NCBI GenBank assembly: GCA_965116345.1
Contig: OZ220680.1
Coordinates: 1,054,001-1,118,000 of the forward strand
Length of the DNA stretch: 64,000 nt
Direction: 5' to 3'
Source of the DNA: VXYL01 sp965116345
GTDB taxonomy: Bacteria > Pseudomonadota > Gammaproteobacteria > Pseudomonadales > Azotimanducaceae
Shown: piece after piece, positions 53,660 through 62,394 of the stretch
Layout: the number at the start of each line of letters is the position of its first letter
How positions within the stretch are numbered: position 1 is the stretch's first letter
Notes under the pieces: model-generated
What the model was told of the DNA's origin: nothing
Databases searched by the model: none
What the model saw: the letters and a program-made list of their open reading frames with translations, nothing else
Translations under genes and position numbers: made by a program

Positions 53660-55909
53660 ATGGCATCAGAGACTTTCCGCGGCAGGATAGGAACCACGTA
53701 CAAGGATTCGGTACCGGACTGGCCTTCAACCGCCCAGCGCCGTGACGCCCCCAACGTCCTCGTCATACTCCTGGACGACACCGGTTTCGGCAACCTCGGC
53801 TGCTACGGCTCGACGATCGCGACGCCCAACATGGACGCGCTCGCGGCCAGCGGGCTACGCTACAGCAACTTCCACGTCACGCCGCTGTGTTCACCTACCC
53901 GGGCATCGTTGTTGACCGGGCGCAACCACCACGCCGTCGGCATCGCCACCATCACCACCTTCGGCGACAACGGCTATCCCAACCAGCGGGGTCGAATCAC
54001 CCGGCACGCCGCCACCCTGGCGGAGATGCTGAGCGAGGAGGGATTCGCCACCTTCGCCCTCGGCAAGTGGCATCTGAACCCCACCGAACACAACTCGGCC
54101 GCCGGTCCCTACGAGGAGTGGCCCTTGAATCGAGGATTCGATCGGTTCTACGGATTCCTGCCGGGCGCGACCGATCAGTTCCATCCGGAGCTGACCTACG
54201 ACAATCATCCGGTCTATCCGCCGAAGACTCCCGAAGAGGGCTACCACCTCACCGGAGACCTGGTGGACCACGCAATCGAGTTCGTCGACGACCTCAAGTC
54301 CATGCATCCGGATGCGCCGTTCTTCATGTATTTCGCCACCGGCGCCATGCACTACCCGCACCAGGCACCCAAGGCGTACATCGACAAGTACCGGGGCCGT
54401 TTCGACGAAGGCTGGGACGTCCTCCGGGAGCGCTACTTCGAGCGTCAGATCGAGCTTGGCATCGTGCCCCCCGGAACGCGCCTGGCACCTCCGAACCCCG
54501 GCGTGCAGCCTTGGGAAGAACTGAAGCCGAACGAGCGGAAATTCGTCTGCCGCCTGCAGGAGGCATGGGCGGGGTTTCTCGAACACACCGACGCGGAGAT
54601 CGGTCGCCTAATCGAGCATTTCCGCGCGATGGGCGTGCTCGACGATACCCTCGTGATACTCACCGCGGACAACGGCACGAGCCAGAACGGCGGGCCGTAC
54701 GGCGTCATGAACGCTGGGCCAAGTGGTGCCCGCAACGCGACCCGGAGCGGACAGACTGTCGGCGAGATGACCGGCCGACCCCAGGCGGAAGAGGACTTCG
54801 ATGCCATCCAGGAGAGACTGGACGACATCGGCGGGCCGCGGAGCAACAGCGACATCCCCTGGGGTTGGTCGCAGGTGGGCAACACGCCGCTTCGATGGTA
54901 CAAGCAGGACACCCACGGCGGCGGCGTGCGGGTCCCGATGATCGTTCGCTATCCGCGGGACGTGATAGATGCAGGTGCCATCCGCAACCAGTTCCACTAC
55001 GTCACCGACATCGCCCCGACCGTGCTCGAGATTCTCGACGTGGAGCCCCGGTCGAACTATCGCGGCTACGATCAGATGCCGATTTCGGGGACGAGCCTCG
55101 CCTATACGTTCGGGGACGGGGATTGCCCGACCAAAAAACCGATTCAGCATTTCGAGATGATGGGCAAGCGCGGCCTCTGGCACGACGGCTGGAAGGCCGT
55201 CAGCCGCCACGAGCCCGACGAGGACTACGACGACGAGCAATGGGAACTGTACAACCTGGACCGGGACTTTTCCGAGACGAACGACCTGGCGGCGGCGGAG
55301 CCGAAGCGGCTGCGCAAGATGATCGACCTGTGGTGGGTGCAGGCGGGACGCCACGGCGTGCTGCCGCTGGATGATCGCTTCGGATGGCGCCGCGAGTCTG
55401 CAGGCACCGCCCGCTACCGTTTCATCCCACCGATGGCGCACGTCCCGCGCGCACAGTCGCCGACCCTTGGTCGGGGCAACTGGACGCTGGTCGCGGACAT
55501 CGACATCGCGGACGCCGCGACCGATGGCGTCATCTACTCCCAGGGTTCGTTCCTGGATGGATTCTCGCTGTTCATCCAGGATGCGGCCCTGTGTCTCGTG
55601 TTCAACGTACTCGGTGACGCGACCACGGGTCGATCGACGACGAAGCTGCCCACGGGTCGCACGACCGTCGGCATCCGGTTCGAACGGGGCGACGACGACA
55701 CGGGCACGATCACCCTCCGGGCGGACGGTCGGGAAGTCGGTTCGATCGGCATCCCGGACGTCACGCGCATGTCGAAGATGCGCGGCGTGGACGTCGGCCG
55801 CGACCCGCATGCACCCGCGACCGGCAGATATCGCCCACCTTTCGAGTTCACCGGGACAATCCATTCGGTAGGCCTCGACGTGGACCCCCCAACCGGCGCC
55901 AATCCATAG
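53660..55909 (+). CDS. Arylsulfatase with C-terminal lectin-like domain
   Basis: ATG 53660 follows GGAGAGAGACG and gives 749 residues. The sulfatase core has LLDDTGFGNLGCYG (metal-binding Asp-Asp, 39-40), the formylglycine motif C77-S-P-T-R81 and LGKWHLNP, all diagnostic for type I arylsulfatases. NRGFDRFYGFLPG and THGGGVRVPMIVRYP continue the family pattern. Residues about 590-745 (NWTLVADIDIAD, GVIYSQGSFLDGFSLFIQDA, FTGTIHSVGLDV) look like a concanavalin-like beta sandwich. No signal peptide is seen, as in several cytoplasmic AtsA-type enzymes. It hydrolyses sulfate esters; the natural substrate is unknown. It sits between the binding protein and a dioxygenase-family gene on the same strand. 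Confidence 0.92.
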   Translation: MASETFRGRIGTTYKDSVPDWPSTAQRRDAPNVLVILLDDTGFGNLGCYGSTIATPNMDALAASGLRYSNFHVTPLCSPTRASLLTGRNHHAVGIATITTFGDNGYPNQRGRITRHAATLAEMLSEEGFATFALGKWHLNPTEHNSAAGPYEEWPLNRGFDRFYGFLPGATDQFHPELTYDNHPVYPPKTPEEGYHLTGDLVDHAIEFVDDLKSMHPDAPFFMYFATGAMHYPHQAPKAYIDKYRGRFDEGWDVLRERYFERQIELGIVPPGTRLAPPNPGVQPWEELKPNERKFVCRLQEAWAGFLEHTDAEIGRLIEHFRAMGVLDDTLVILTADNGTSQNGGPYGVMNAGPSGARNATRSGQTVGEMTGRPQAEEDFDAIQERLDDIGGPRSNSDIPWGWSQVGNTPLRWYKQDTHGGGVRVPMIVRYPRDVIDAGAIRNQFHYVTDIAPTVLEILDVEPRSNYRGYDQMPISGTSLAYTFGDGDCPTKKPIQHFEMMGKRGLWHDGWKAVSRHEPDEDYDDEQWELYNLDRDFSETNDLAAAEPKRLRKMIDLWWVQAGRHGVLPLDDRFGWRRESAGTARYRFIPPMAHVPRAQSPTLGRGNWTLVADIDIADAATDGVIYSQGSFLDGFSLFIQDAALCLVFNVLGDATTGRSTTKLPTGRTTVGIRFERGDDDTGTITLRADGREVGSIGIPDVTRMSKMRGVDVGRDPHAPATGRYRPPFEFTGTIHSVGLDVDPPTGANP

Positions 55910-56030
55910 CGACGCGTCCCGCTTCAGGCTCTCCCCAGCGGCAAGGAAGTTGTATATTGGCCTGTCGGGCGGTGGAGGCACGGATCCACCGGATTTGCAC
56001 AGGCGCGATAGGTTCGCCCCACGGCATCAA

Positions 56031-56885
56031 ATGCTCGACGCGACACAGATCGAAGACTACGAACGCGACGGCTACCTGGCCATCGAGGGTGTCCTGACGG
56101 CCGCCGAGTTGGCGGGGCTTCGGCAGGTGACCGACGGGTTCGTCGAAGCGTCCCGGACCATCAGTTCGAACAACGAGATCTTCGACCTCGAGCCCGGGCA
56201 CAGTGCCCAATCACCCAGCCTGCGGCGGATCAAACACCCGATCAGCAAGCATCCGGTCTATGCACAGTACGCCCGGCACGACGCCATCCTGGACATCGTG
56301 GAATGCCTCTTGGGGCCGAATCTGCGCTACCACAACAACAAGCTGAACATGAAGAACCCCGCCGACGGTTCCGCCGTCGAGTGGCATCAGGACTGGGCGT
56401 TCTACCCGCATACCAACGACAGCATTCTCGAAGTCGGCATCGCGCTCGACGACATGACGGCGGACAACGGCGCGTTGATGGTCATGCCGGGCAGCCACCG
56501 GGGCACGATCTGGGACCACCATCAGGACGGTGTCTTCGTCGGCGGCATCACCGACCCTGCGTTCAGCGCCGACGGCGCCGTCTCGGTGACGGTCAACGCC
56601 GGCGGCATCACCCTGCATCACGTCCGCATGGTGCACGGCTCGAAGCCCAACCGATCGGACCGGCCGCGGCGGATGTTCTTCGTCGGCTTCTACGCCACGG
56701 ACGCCTGGCCGCTCATACCCGGCGAAGAGTCCCTCGAGGACCTCGACCGGCGGATCGTGCGCGGCAAGCCGACCCTCGAGCCGCGTATGGAGAACCTGCC
56801 GGTGCGCCTCAGCCTACCCCGCGTCCCCGGCGGCAGCATCTACGAACAGCAGGAGAACATCCGTAATCCCTTGTTGAGACCGTAG
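56031..56885 (+). CDS. Phytanoyl-CoA dioxygenase (PhyH) family Fe(II)/2-oxoglutarate oxygenase
   Basis: ATG 56031 gives 284 residues, normal for the family. The N-terminus (YERDGYLAIEGVLTAAELAG) is typical. The facial triad is visible: H-x-D in VEWHQDWAFYPH, and a distal His in ITLHHVRMVHGSKPN, followed by the 2-oxoglutarate-binding Arg region (NRSDRPRRMFFVGFYATD). Such enzymes hydroxylate small organic molecules using iron, oxygen and 2-oxoglutarate. Between an arylsulfatase and a sugar-type oxidoreductase it may modify a carbohydrate-derived or natural-product substrate. The true substrate is unknown. Confidence 0.9.
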   Translation: MLDATQIEDYERDGYLAIEGVLTAAELAGLRQVTDGFVEASRTISSNNEIFDLEPGHSAQSPSLRRIKHPISKHPVYAQYARHDAILDIVECLLGPNLRYHNNKLNMKNPADGSAVEWHQDWAFYPHTNDSILEVGIALDDMTADNGALMVMPGSHRGTIWDHHQDGVFVGGITDPAFSADGAVSVTVNAGGITLHHVRMVHGSKPNRSDRPRRMFFVGFYATDAWPLIPGEESLEDLDRRIVRGKPTLEPRMENLPVRLSLPRVPGGSIYEQQENIRNPLLRP

Positions 56886-56949
56886 GGAGCGCGCCCTCGC
56901 CAGCCAAATGCGCTACGGTAACCGGTTACGCCAGCGAGTCAGAGCACCC

Positions 56950-58209
56950 ATGAACCCAAACGACGATCCCTACATCTACAACGGCTTGCCGATGAATACG
57001 CCGATGGATATTCGGCTCGGTCTGACGCATGAGGACGGCATCGAACACAAGCTGCGCTGGGGAATCATCTCCGCCTCATCCATTTCGTCCGACTGGGTGA
57101 AATCCCTGCAGGACGTACCCGGGGCCAGCTGCGCCGCCATCGCCGCGCGGGACATGGACCGCGCCCGGGCCTTCGCCGACGCCCACGAGATTCCCACCGC
57201 CTACGACTCCTACCAGGCCCTCTGCGAAGACCCCGACGTGGACATCGTCTACATCGCTTCCAAGACCTGGGACCACCACCGGGACCTGATGATGGCCATC
57301 GCCGCCGGCAAGCACGTACTCTGCGAGAAGCCGTTCACCGACACGGCCGACCAGGCGAAGGAGGCGTTCGAGGCGGCCGACAAGGCCGGCGTCGTCTGCT
57401 GGGAAGGCATGTGGCTGCGGTTCTTTCCTGCGGTCGAACATGCCAGGGCGGCCATCGAGCGCGGCGACATCGGCGATATCCGGGTCGTGCAGGCCGATTA
57501 CCCGGACCGCGTCTACGCCCTCAACCCCGCAATCACGGGTTTCGGCGCGGATGAAATGCCGGTGATCGCCGCGGCGGGCCGGAAAGCTCGGCCTCAACCC
57601 TACGCGGACGGGGTCTATTCCGCCCACGGCGGCTCGCCGAGCGCCGCGGTGCTGCAGTATTCCGAACAGGAAGGCATCGCGGTCATCACCTTCCCCAACG
57701 GCCGCTTCATCGAGGAGTCACAGTACATCGGCACCAAGGGACGCATCACCATCGAGACGCCGTCCCACCACCCGAGCGCCGTGACCATCCGCACGGGACG
57801 GCCGCCGCGACGCGGTACGCGCAGGGAGGAAGGCAAGCCCGCGATGGAACTCGATCCGCACACCGGCTGGACCGGCGACTGGATCGAGACCCACTGGAAC
57901 CAGGACCGCAACCCCAGCGCCGGCCCATTCAACCAGGTGGAGCGGTTCGAGTACCCCGTACCGACCCCCGCACCCATCACCCGAGGTCAGCCGCCGGGTT
58001 CACGGTGGAACGGCGAACGGTTGATTACCTACAAGGGATGGTCCTGGCACGGCGGCAACCAGCACGGTTTCACCTACCAGGCACAGGCCGTGCACCGCTG
58101 CATGGCGGCCGGCTTGAAGGAACTGCCGCAGTGGACCACCGCCGAATCGATCCGCGTGTGCGAGATCATCGACGAGATCAACCGGCAATGCGCACAACGG
58201 GGCTTCTGA
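56950..58209 (+). CDS. Gfo/Idh/MocA-family oxidoreductase (dihydrodiol-dehydrogenase-like)
   Basis: ATG 56950 is preferred to an in-frame GTG/ATG further upstream (56908); it gives 419 residues. The Rossmann domain starts LRWGIISASSISSDW, with VDIVYIASKTWDHH and the catalytic EKP in VLCEKPFTDTADQA. EGMWLRFFPAVEHAR is characteristic of the dimeric dihydrodiol dehydrogenase/xylose-type branch. The C-terminal sheet domain contains a proline-rich insertion around residues 285-345. It is the last gene of the rightward sulfatase-oxygenase-oxidoreductase run. It probably acts on a sugar or related polyol with NADP; the substrate is not predictable. Confidence 0.9.
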   Translation: MNPNDDPYIYNGLPMNTPMDIRLGLTHEDGIEHKLRWGIISASSISSDWVKSLQDVPGASCAAIAARDMDRARAFADAHEIPTAYDSYQALCEDPDVDIVYIASKTWDHHRDLMMAIAAGKHVLCEKPFTDTADQAKEAFEAADKAGVVCWEGMWLRFFPAVEHARAAIERGDIGDIRVVQADYPDRVYALNPAITGFGADEMPVIAAAGRKARPQPYADGVYSAHGGSPSAAVLQYSEQEGIAVITFPNGRFIEESQYIGTKGRITIETPSHHPSAVTIRTGRPPRRGTRREEGKPAMELDPHTGWTGDWIETHWNQDRNPSAGPFNQVERFEYPVPTPAPITRGQPPGSRWNGERLITYKGWSWHGGNQHGFTYQAQAVHRCMAAGLKELPQWTTAESIRVCEIIDEINRQCAQRGF

Positions 58210-58283
58210 CGGGGAAACCCGAGCTACGAAGTCATGCAACCAACCAGTGGTCGACGGCCGAGGGGCGGGGACGAGCCCCGCTC

Positions 58284-59027
58284 CTACGAGTGCATGACCG
58301 AGGCGGCGGCGAGACGCCAGCCATCTTCCCGCTTGGCGACGAGGTACACCGCTTGGAACGCCGAACCGCCGACACCCTGCCATGAGGCGGCGGCGACAAT
58401 GCCTTGGCGTCCCTCACGGATGGCTCGGACGTCGTCGACCGTCTGGGGCGCTTCGGCGTAGAGGCTGGTCGCGACTTCGGACGCGTTGCCGTAACGGTCC
58501 ACCCGACCGACTCCGACATTGGTGAAGGGGTAGACGAAAGACCGGGTCGCGGCGGCACCGTCGTCCCCGGCCCAGTTCTCCAGATGAGCCGCGACCACCC
58601 CCAGCGGCTCCGAAGAGTCGACGACTTCCCCCTCGGTGAACGAATCGGTCCCGAAGCGCGCCTGGATGCCCCACGAGCCGTGGACGTGGGTGAGGATGTA
58701 GGTGACGCGATTGCGCAGGATCGGTTCGTCCTGGGCGTTGTAGCGTGTCCAGCCCCCGGCCAGATGCACCTTGTCGGCGGATTCGTGGATTCGAACGGGA
58801 AGAACACCCACGGACCGTACCCACCCGCTGGCTACTCGTTCCTTCCACGAGGCCCGTGCCGCATAGTCTTGTGGCGTGTCGTAGAAGGGGCTCGTGCCCG
58901 TCGCCGACACGCGCGTATGGGGATAGCTCATGACAGCCGCCCAGGCCTCTGGATCCTGGGCTGCGTCGGCGCGGAAGAACTCGAAGTAGGCGTCTTCCGG
59001 GGCGTCGAAAACCTTGTTCATCATCAT
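58284..59027 (-). CDS. Protein with two tandem NTF2/SnoaL-like domains
   Basis: The first of three consecutive ATGs (59027) follows GATAGGATA and gives 247 residues. Two similar halves are seen: about 5-125 (DAYFEFFRADAAQDPEAWAA, VSYPHTRVSATG-type, SWGIQARFGTDSF) and about 135-245 (AATRSFVYPFTNVGVGRVDR, VYLVAKREDGWRLAAASV). Both end with the GxWxI/GWRL strand typical of NTF2-like cone folds. No signal peptide or catalytic motif is visible. Such proteins range from small-molecule isomerases and hydrolases to non-enzymatic binders. It is transcribed opposite to the preceding oxidoreductase and about 100 bp from the phosphatase gene. Function unassigned. Confidence 0.75.
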   Translation of the reverse strand: MMMNKVFDAPEDAYFEFFRADAAQDPEAWAAVMSYPHTRVSATGTSPFYDTPQDYAARASWKERVASGWVRSVGVLPVRIHESADKVHLAGGWTRYNAQDEPILRNRVTYILTHVHGSWGIQARFGTDSFTEGEVVDSSEPLGVVAAHLENWAGDDGAAATRSFVYPFTNVGVGRVDRYGNASEVATSLYAEAPQTVDDVRAIREGRQGIVAAASWQGVGGSAFQAVYLVAKREDGWRLAAASVMHS

Positions 59028-59130
59028 TATCCTATCGAGAGATTTGGCGCCGCCGAGTCTCGGCCAACACCCATGAGCGCCGTCAGACCCCGCTCGACGG
59101 GGTTTAGGGTGGAAATCCGGCAAACCGACG

Positions 59131-59865
59131 TCAAGTGACCAGGCCCGTGGGTAGATGGTCGATGCGGTTCAGGTAGCGCAGCCTGACCGAGTCGCCGTCG
59201 AATTCCAGGCGGCTGATGCCGGTGTTGTGGTTGCTGAACCGGATGTCCGGGACGTACTGACCCAACAACAGGTGCTGAACGAGCACGCTGATGAAGGTGC
59301 CGTGGCTAACGATGGCGACCCGGTCCTGCCACTGGGGAACGCGCCGACGGACGTCCGCCGCAACCTCGGCGGATCGCGAGACCAAGTCGGCGCGGCGTTC
59401 GAAGGGGCGGTTCCACCACCCGTCGTCGGTGATCGCCTCGGGTTGCAGGAAGCCGGGGAACCGCCGCGCTATGGCACTGCGGGTCAGTCCCGGGTGACCA
59501 ACCGCTCCCCGACCATCGCCCGCGTCCAGCCAAATGCCACCCTCTTCGTGGACATCGAGCCAAATCTCGGGCCTGAGCCCCAAGGTGGCCGCGATGGGCT
59601 GCGTCGTCTCCAAGGCGCGGAGCATGGCGCTCGTATAGAGCCGCTGGATACCGTGTCCGCCTTCGACCGGGGTCCCATCCCGCAAGTCCGTCTTGTCGGC
59701 CTCCCGCGCAAGGTGTTCGGCGACGCACTTCGCTTGTTCATAGCCTGCTTTCGTCAGGCTCGGATCGGCCGTGCGTGGCGGTTCCTCGGCCTCGTCCGGT
59801 TCCGCCTCGGCGGCGAACGCATTGTTCTCCGACTGGCCGTGCCGGATGAGGTAGAGAACCTTCAC
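59131..59865 (-). CDS. Histidine phosphatase (phosphoglycerate mutase-like) family protein
   Basis: GTG 59865 overlaps the stop of the upstream hydrolase (GTGA), indicating translational coupling, and gives 244 residues. The catalytic motif R8-H9-G10 is in VLYLIRHGQSENN, and the distal histidine is in VAIVSHGTF. YTSAMLRALETTQPIAATLG and PGLTRSAIARRFPGF fit the family. It probably removes phosphate from a small metabolite or protein; the family is too diverse to name a substrate. It lies downstream of an alpha/beta hydrolase in what looks like a two-gene operon. No signal peptide, so cytoplasmic. Confidence 0.92.
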   Translation of the reverse strand: MKVLYLIRHGQSENNAFAAEAEPDEAEEPPRTADPSLTKAGYEQAKCVAEHLAREADKTDLRDGTPVEGGHGIQRLYTSAMLRALETTQPIAATLGLRPEIWLDVHEEGGIWLDAGDGRGAVGHPGLTRSAIARRFPGFLQPEAITDDGWWNRPFERRADLVSRSAEVAADVRRRVPQWQDRVAIVSHGTFISVLVQHLLLGQYVPDIRFSNHNTGISRLEFDGDSVRLRYLNRIDHLPTGLVT

Positions 59866-60617
59866 CCGGACAAGGTCCCGAGTTCGTCGTGGAACCGGAG
59901 AAAAGTCTCGAGTGCCAGTTCAGGGTGTTCCAGCATGCCGTTGTGGCCGCAGCGAAGCAGCTCGACAAGCCTGGCGTTGGGCGCGGTGGCGGCGATCACG
60001 CGGCTCGACACGAGGTTGGGATCGTGGTCACCGGTGCCGATGAGCACCGGCATGGTGAGCTTCGGGACCATCGGCTTCAGGTCGAACCCGGGCAGCCCCT
60101 GGGTCGCCCGCGCTGCCGCTTCCGGATCCCGATGGTCCATGATGCCGGCGGGGATCGGGGTCGGCTCGATGCCCTGTTGCCGGCGTAGCTCCGCGGCGCG
60201 TTTGGTCCCTTCGCGTTGTGCCGGCACATCCGCCTTGTCGACGTTGGCCGCGTAGAGCGCCGCGGTAATCACGCGCTCCGGGTGGTAGGCGCAGAACACC
60301 ATGGCGGGTCTCGAACCCCAGGACTGCGACCAGACATGGCAGCGTTCTATGCCGAGGTGGTCGAGCACATCGCAGGCGTCATTGCCGTACTGCACGAACG
60401 TGTACTGGGTGTCCGGGTCCGCCGTCGGCGTGCTCTGGCCGAAGCCTCGATGGTCGATGCGCACGACTTCGAAGCGTTCGGCGAGCCTGCCGACCAGATG
60501 ATCCCAGGAACGCAGGGTGCATCGGCCCGGCGGCCACAGCAGCAGGGCGGGTTTGCCCCGCGCACCGTCGCCATCGACCTCCACGTGCAGCGTCGCACCT
60601 TCCACTTCCACCTTCAT
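59862..60617 (-). CDS. Alpha/beta hydrolase
   Basis: ATG 60617 gives 251 residues; an in-frame ATG at 60629 is nearly as good. The order of motifs is that of the alpha/beta hydrolase fold: LLLWPPGRCT as the oxyanion-hole strand region, RIDHRGFGQS, then the nucleophile elbow WSQSWGS (serine in SxSWG, a variant of GxSxG). The acid is in LIGTGDHDPN and the histidine in LRCGHNGM. Substrates may be esters, lactones or epoxides. It is translationally coupled to a histidine phosphatase and divergent from an efflux-type outer-membrane factor gene, with a 238-bp gap in between where I see only weak promoter-like sequence. Confidence 0.92.
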   Translation of the reverse strand: MKVEVEGATLHVEVDGDGARGKPALLLWPPGRCTLRSWDHLVGRLAERFEVVRIDHRGFGQSTPTADPDTQYTFVQYGNDACDVLDHLGIERCHVWSQSWGSRPAMVFCAYHPERVITAALYAANVDKADVPAQREGTKRAAELRRQQGIEPTPIPAGIMDHRDPEAAARATQGLPGFDLKPMVPKLTMPVLIGTGDHDPNLVSSRVIAATAPNARLVELLRCGHNGMLEHPELALETFLRFHDELGTLSG

Positions 60618-60855
60618 TGCTGATCCCATTCCAAGTCCATTCTCAATTCGCCATCGCCGGGACGGTCCGTTTATGGAAGACGCGACCGCTGCGCGGTCGC
60701 CCCGCGAGGCGCCGCTGACAGCCAGGCAACAAACGGAGCATTCGTTTCATGCAAACTCTGATCAAGTTCCATTGTGGCAGAATCGAAGAATTGGCGAAGG
60801 AACGGTCGAGGATCATGTCCGTGGCATCGAGATTGGATTCCTCGCGGTGTGGCTG

Positions 60856-62361
60856 ATGAACCGCCTGTCGGCAGTGGCCGCCGGCACGGTGGGACTGCTC
60901 CTTGCCGGATGTTCGGTGCTGTCACCGCTGCTCTTGTCCGACCGGTCGACGGAACATCGGCATGACGACGATGGGCACCAGGCAGGGGGATTGGACGATC
61001 CATTCCCATGGTGGGAGTCGTTCCACGATCCCGTGCTGAACAAGGTTGTCGAGTCCGTGCTCGAGTCGAACTTCGATCTTGCGACGGCTGTGGCGCGGGT
61101 GGCGCAGGCAAGGGCCCGGGCGCGGATCGCCGTTGCCGCCCGCTTGCCGGCGATTCAGGCATCGCTCGGTGCCGGTGGGTTCGATGCGCCGACCAATGTC
61201 GGACTTGGCGCACAGCTGGAGGAACTGGGATTGGGGGCCGAGGCGTTCGCCGTGTTCGACTTGGCGTTGCCTGACCGGCTCGATCAGACAACCTATTCCG
61301 TAGGTGCCGACTTCTCCTACGAAGTCGACTTCTGGGGCCGCCATCGGAACACGGCGCTGTCAGCCGGTGCCGAGCGGCTGGCGTCCGAGGCGGACTACCG
61401 GGCAGCCAGGTTGGCGGTTCTCGCCCAGGCCGTGGCGACTTACCTGGAGATCGTCGATCTGCGCCGTCAACGGCGCTTCGCAGCCGAGACTGTCGAAATT
61501 CTCGGCGAGTGGGCAACACTCGCGGAGAATCGCTACGACCAGGGCGTTGGGGATATACGCGATGTCTACGCCCTGCGCCGGAATCTGCGCGATGCCCAAG
61601 CGGCGCTGCCCGGGATGAACTCGCGCCTTGTCGACGCCGAAGGACGGTTGAAGATCCTGTCGGGTGGGGAGCAACAGTCGGATCTCGTTGACATGCTGCC
61701 CGATGCGGTGCCCGCCTCGGTGTTGGCAACGACGCCGGCCGACGTCCCGGCCGAAGCGCTGGCGCAGCGGCCCGACGTCGCTGCCGCACGACAACGATTG
61801 GCGGCCGCGCGTTTAGCTTTGGGCGCTCGGCGGGCTGCGCTGTTGCCGTCGCTGTCGCTCGCCGGGTCCATCGGTTTGCAGAGTTCGACCACGGACGGCT
61901 GGTTCGACCCGGATCAATGGTTCAGGAACTTGACGTCGAACCTGCTCGCTCCGGTGTTCCAAGGTGGTCGGCTACGCGGCAATGTCGCGCTCGCCGAAGC
62001 CACCTTGGACGAGGCTACCGCAACATACGGGCAGGCCGTCGTCACCGCCGCCGCCGAAGTCAAGGCCGCGCTGGCGGGGCTGGAGTCGAGCCGGGAACGC
62101 CTGGGTCTGCTGGCCTCCTTCGCTGAAGAAGCGCACGCGGAGGAAGCTCTCCAGGAACGACGCTATGCGTCCGGGGTTGCCGACTACGCCACCTTCCTCG
62201 CGGCGTCACGGATGGAGGTTGCGGCGAAAGCGGCCCAGGCGGTAGGGGAGCGGGACTTCGCGTACGCACGGCTCGCGTTGCACCGCGCCCTCGGCGGCGC
62301 TTGGTCGGCGACGACCGAACCGGCCATCGTGGGACAACGCGTTGTCGGGGCAGCTCGGTGA
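60856..62361 (+). CDS. Efflux outer-membrane factor lipoprotein (NodT/TolC family)
   Basis: ATG 60856 gives 501 residues with a lipoprotein signal ending LLLAGC (Cys19). The frame is open upstream, but that part lacks coding character and overlaps the divergent hydrolase start. The mature protein has two outer-membrane-efflux repeats: DPVLNKVVESVLESNFDLAT opens the first, and ALAQRPDVAAARQRLAAARL opens the second. Segments such as YEVDFWGRHRN and LLAPVFQGGRLRGNVALAEA are typical. It forms a trimeric channel-tunnel through the outer membrane. It is followed 33 bp later by an HlyD-type adaptor gene, but no RND or other pump gene follows. Confidence 0.93.
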   Translation: MNRLSAVAAGTVGLLLAGCSVLSPLLLSDRSTEHRHDDDGHQAGGLDDPFPWWESFHDPVLNKVVESVLESNFDLATAVARVAQARARARIAVAARLPAIQASLGAGGFDAPTNVGLGAQLEELGLGAEAFAVFDLALPDRLDQTTYSVGADFSYEVDFWGRHRNTALSAGAERLASEADYRAARLAVLAQAVATYLEIVDLRRQRRFAAETVEILGEWATLAENRYDQGVGDIRDVYALRRNLRDAQAALPGMNSRLVDAEGRLKILSGGEQQSDLVDMLPDAVPASVLATTPADVPAEALAQRPDVAAARQRLAAARLALGARRAALLPSLSLAGSIGLQSSTTDGWFDPDQWFRNLTSNLLAPVFQGGRLRGNVALAEATLDEATATYGQAVVTAAAEVKAALAGLESSRERLGLLASFAEEAHAEEALQERRYASGVADYATFLAASRMEVAAKAAQAVGERDFAYARLALHRALGGAWSATTEPAIVGQRVVGAAR

Positions 62362-62394
62362 CCACTGTTCAAGTCGGACAACAAGGAAAATCGG

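Noticed and set aside
60757..60766. TCTGATCAAG, identical to the core of the MITE terminal repeat
   Set aside because: No CTAG border, second end or internal hairpins nearby; probably chance or an unrecognisable relic.
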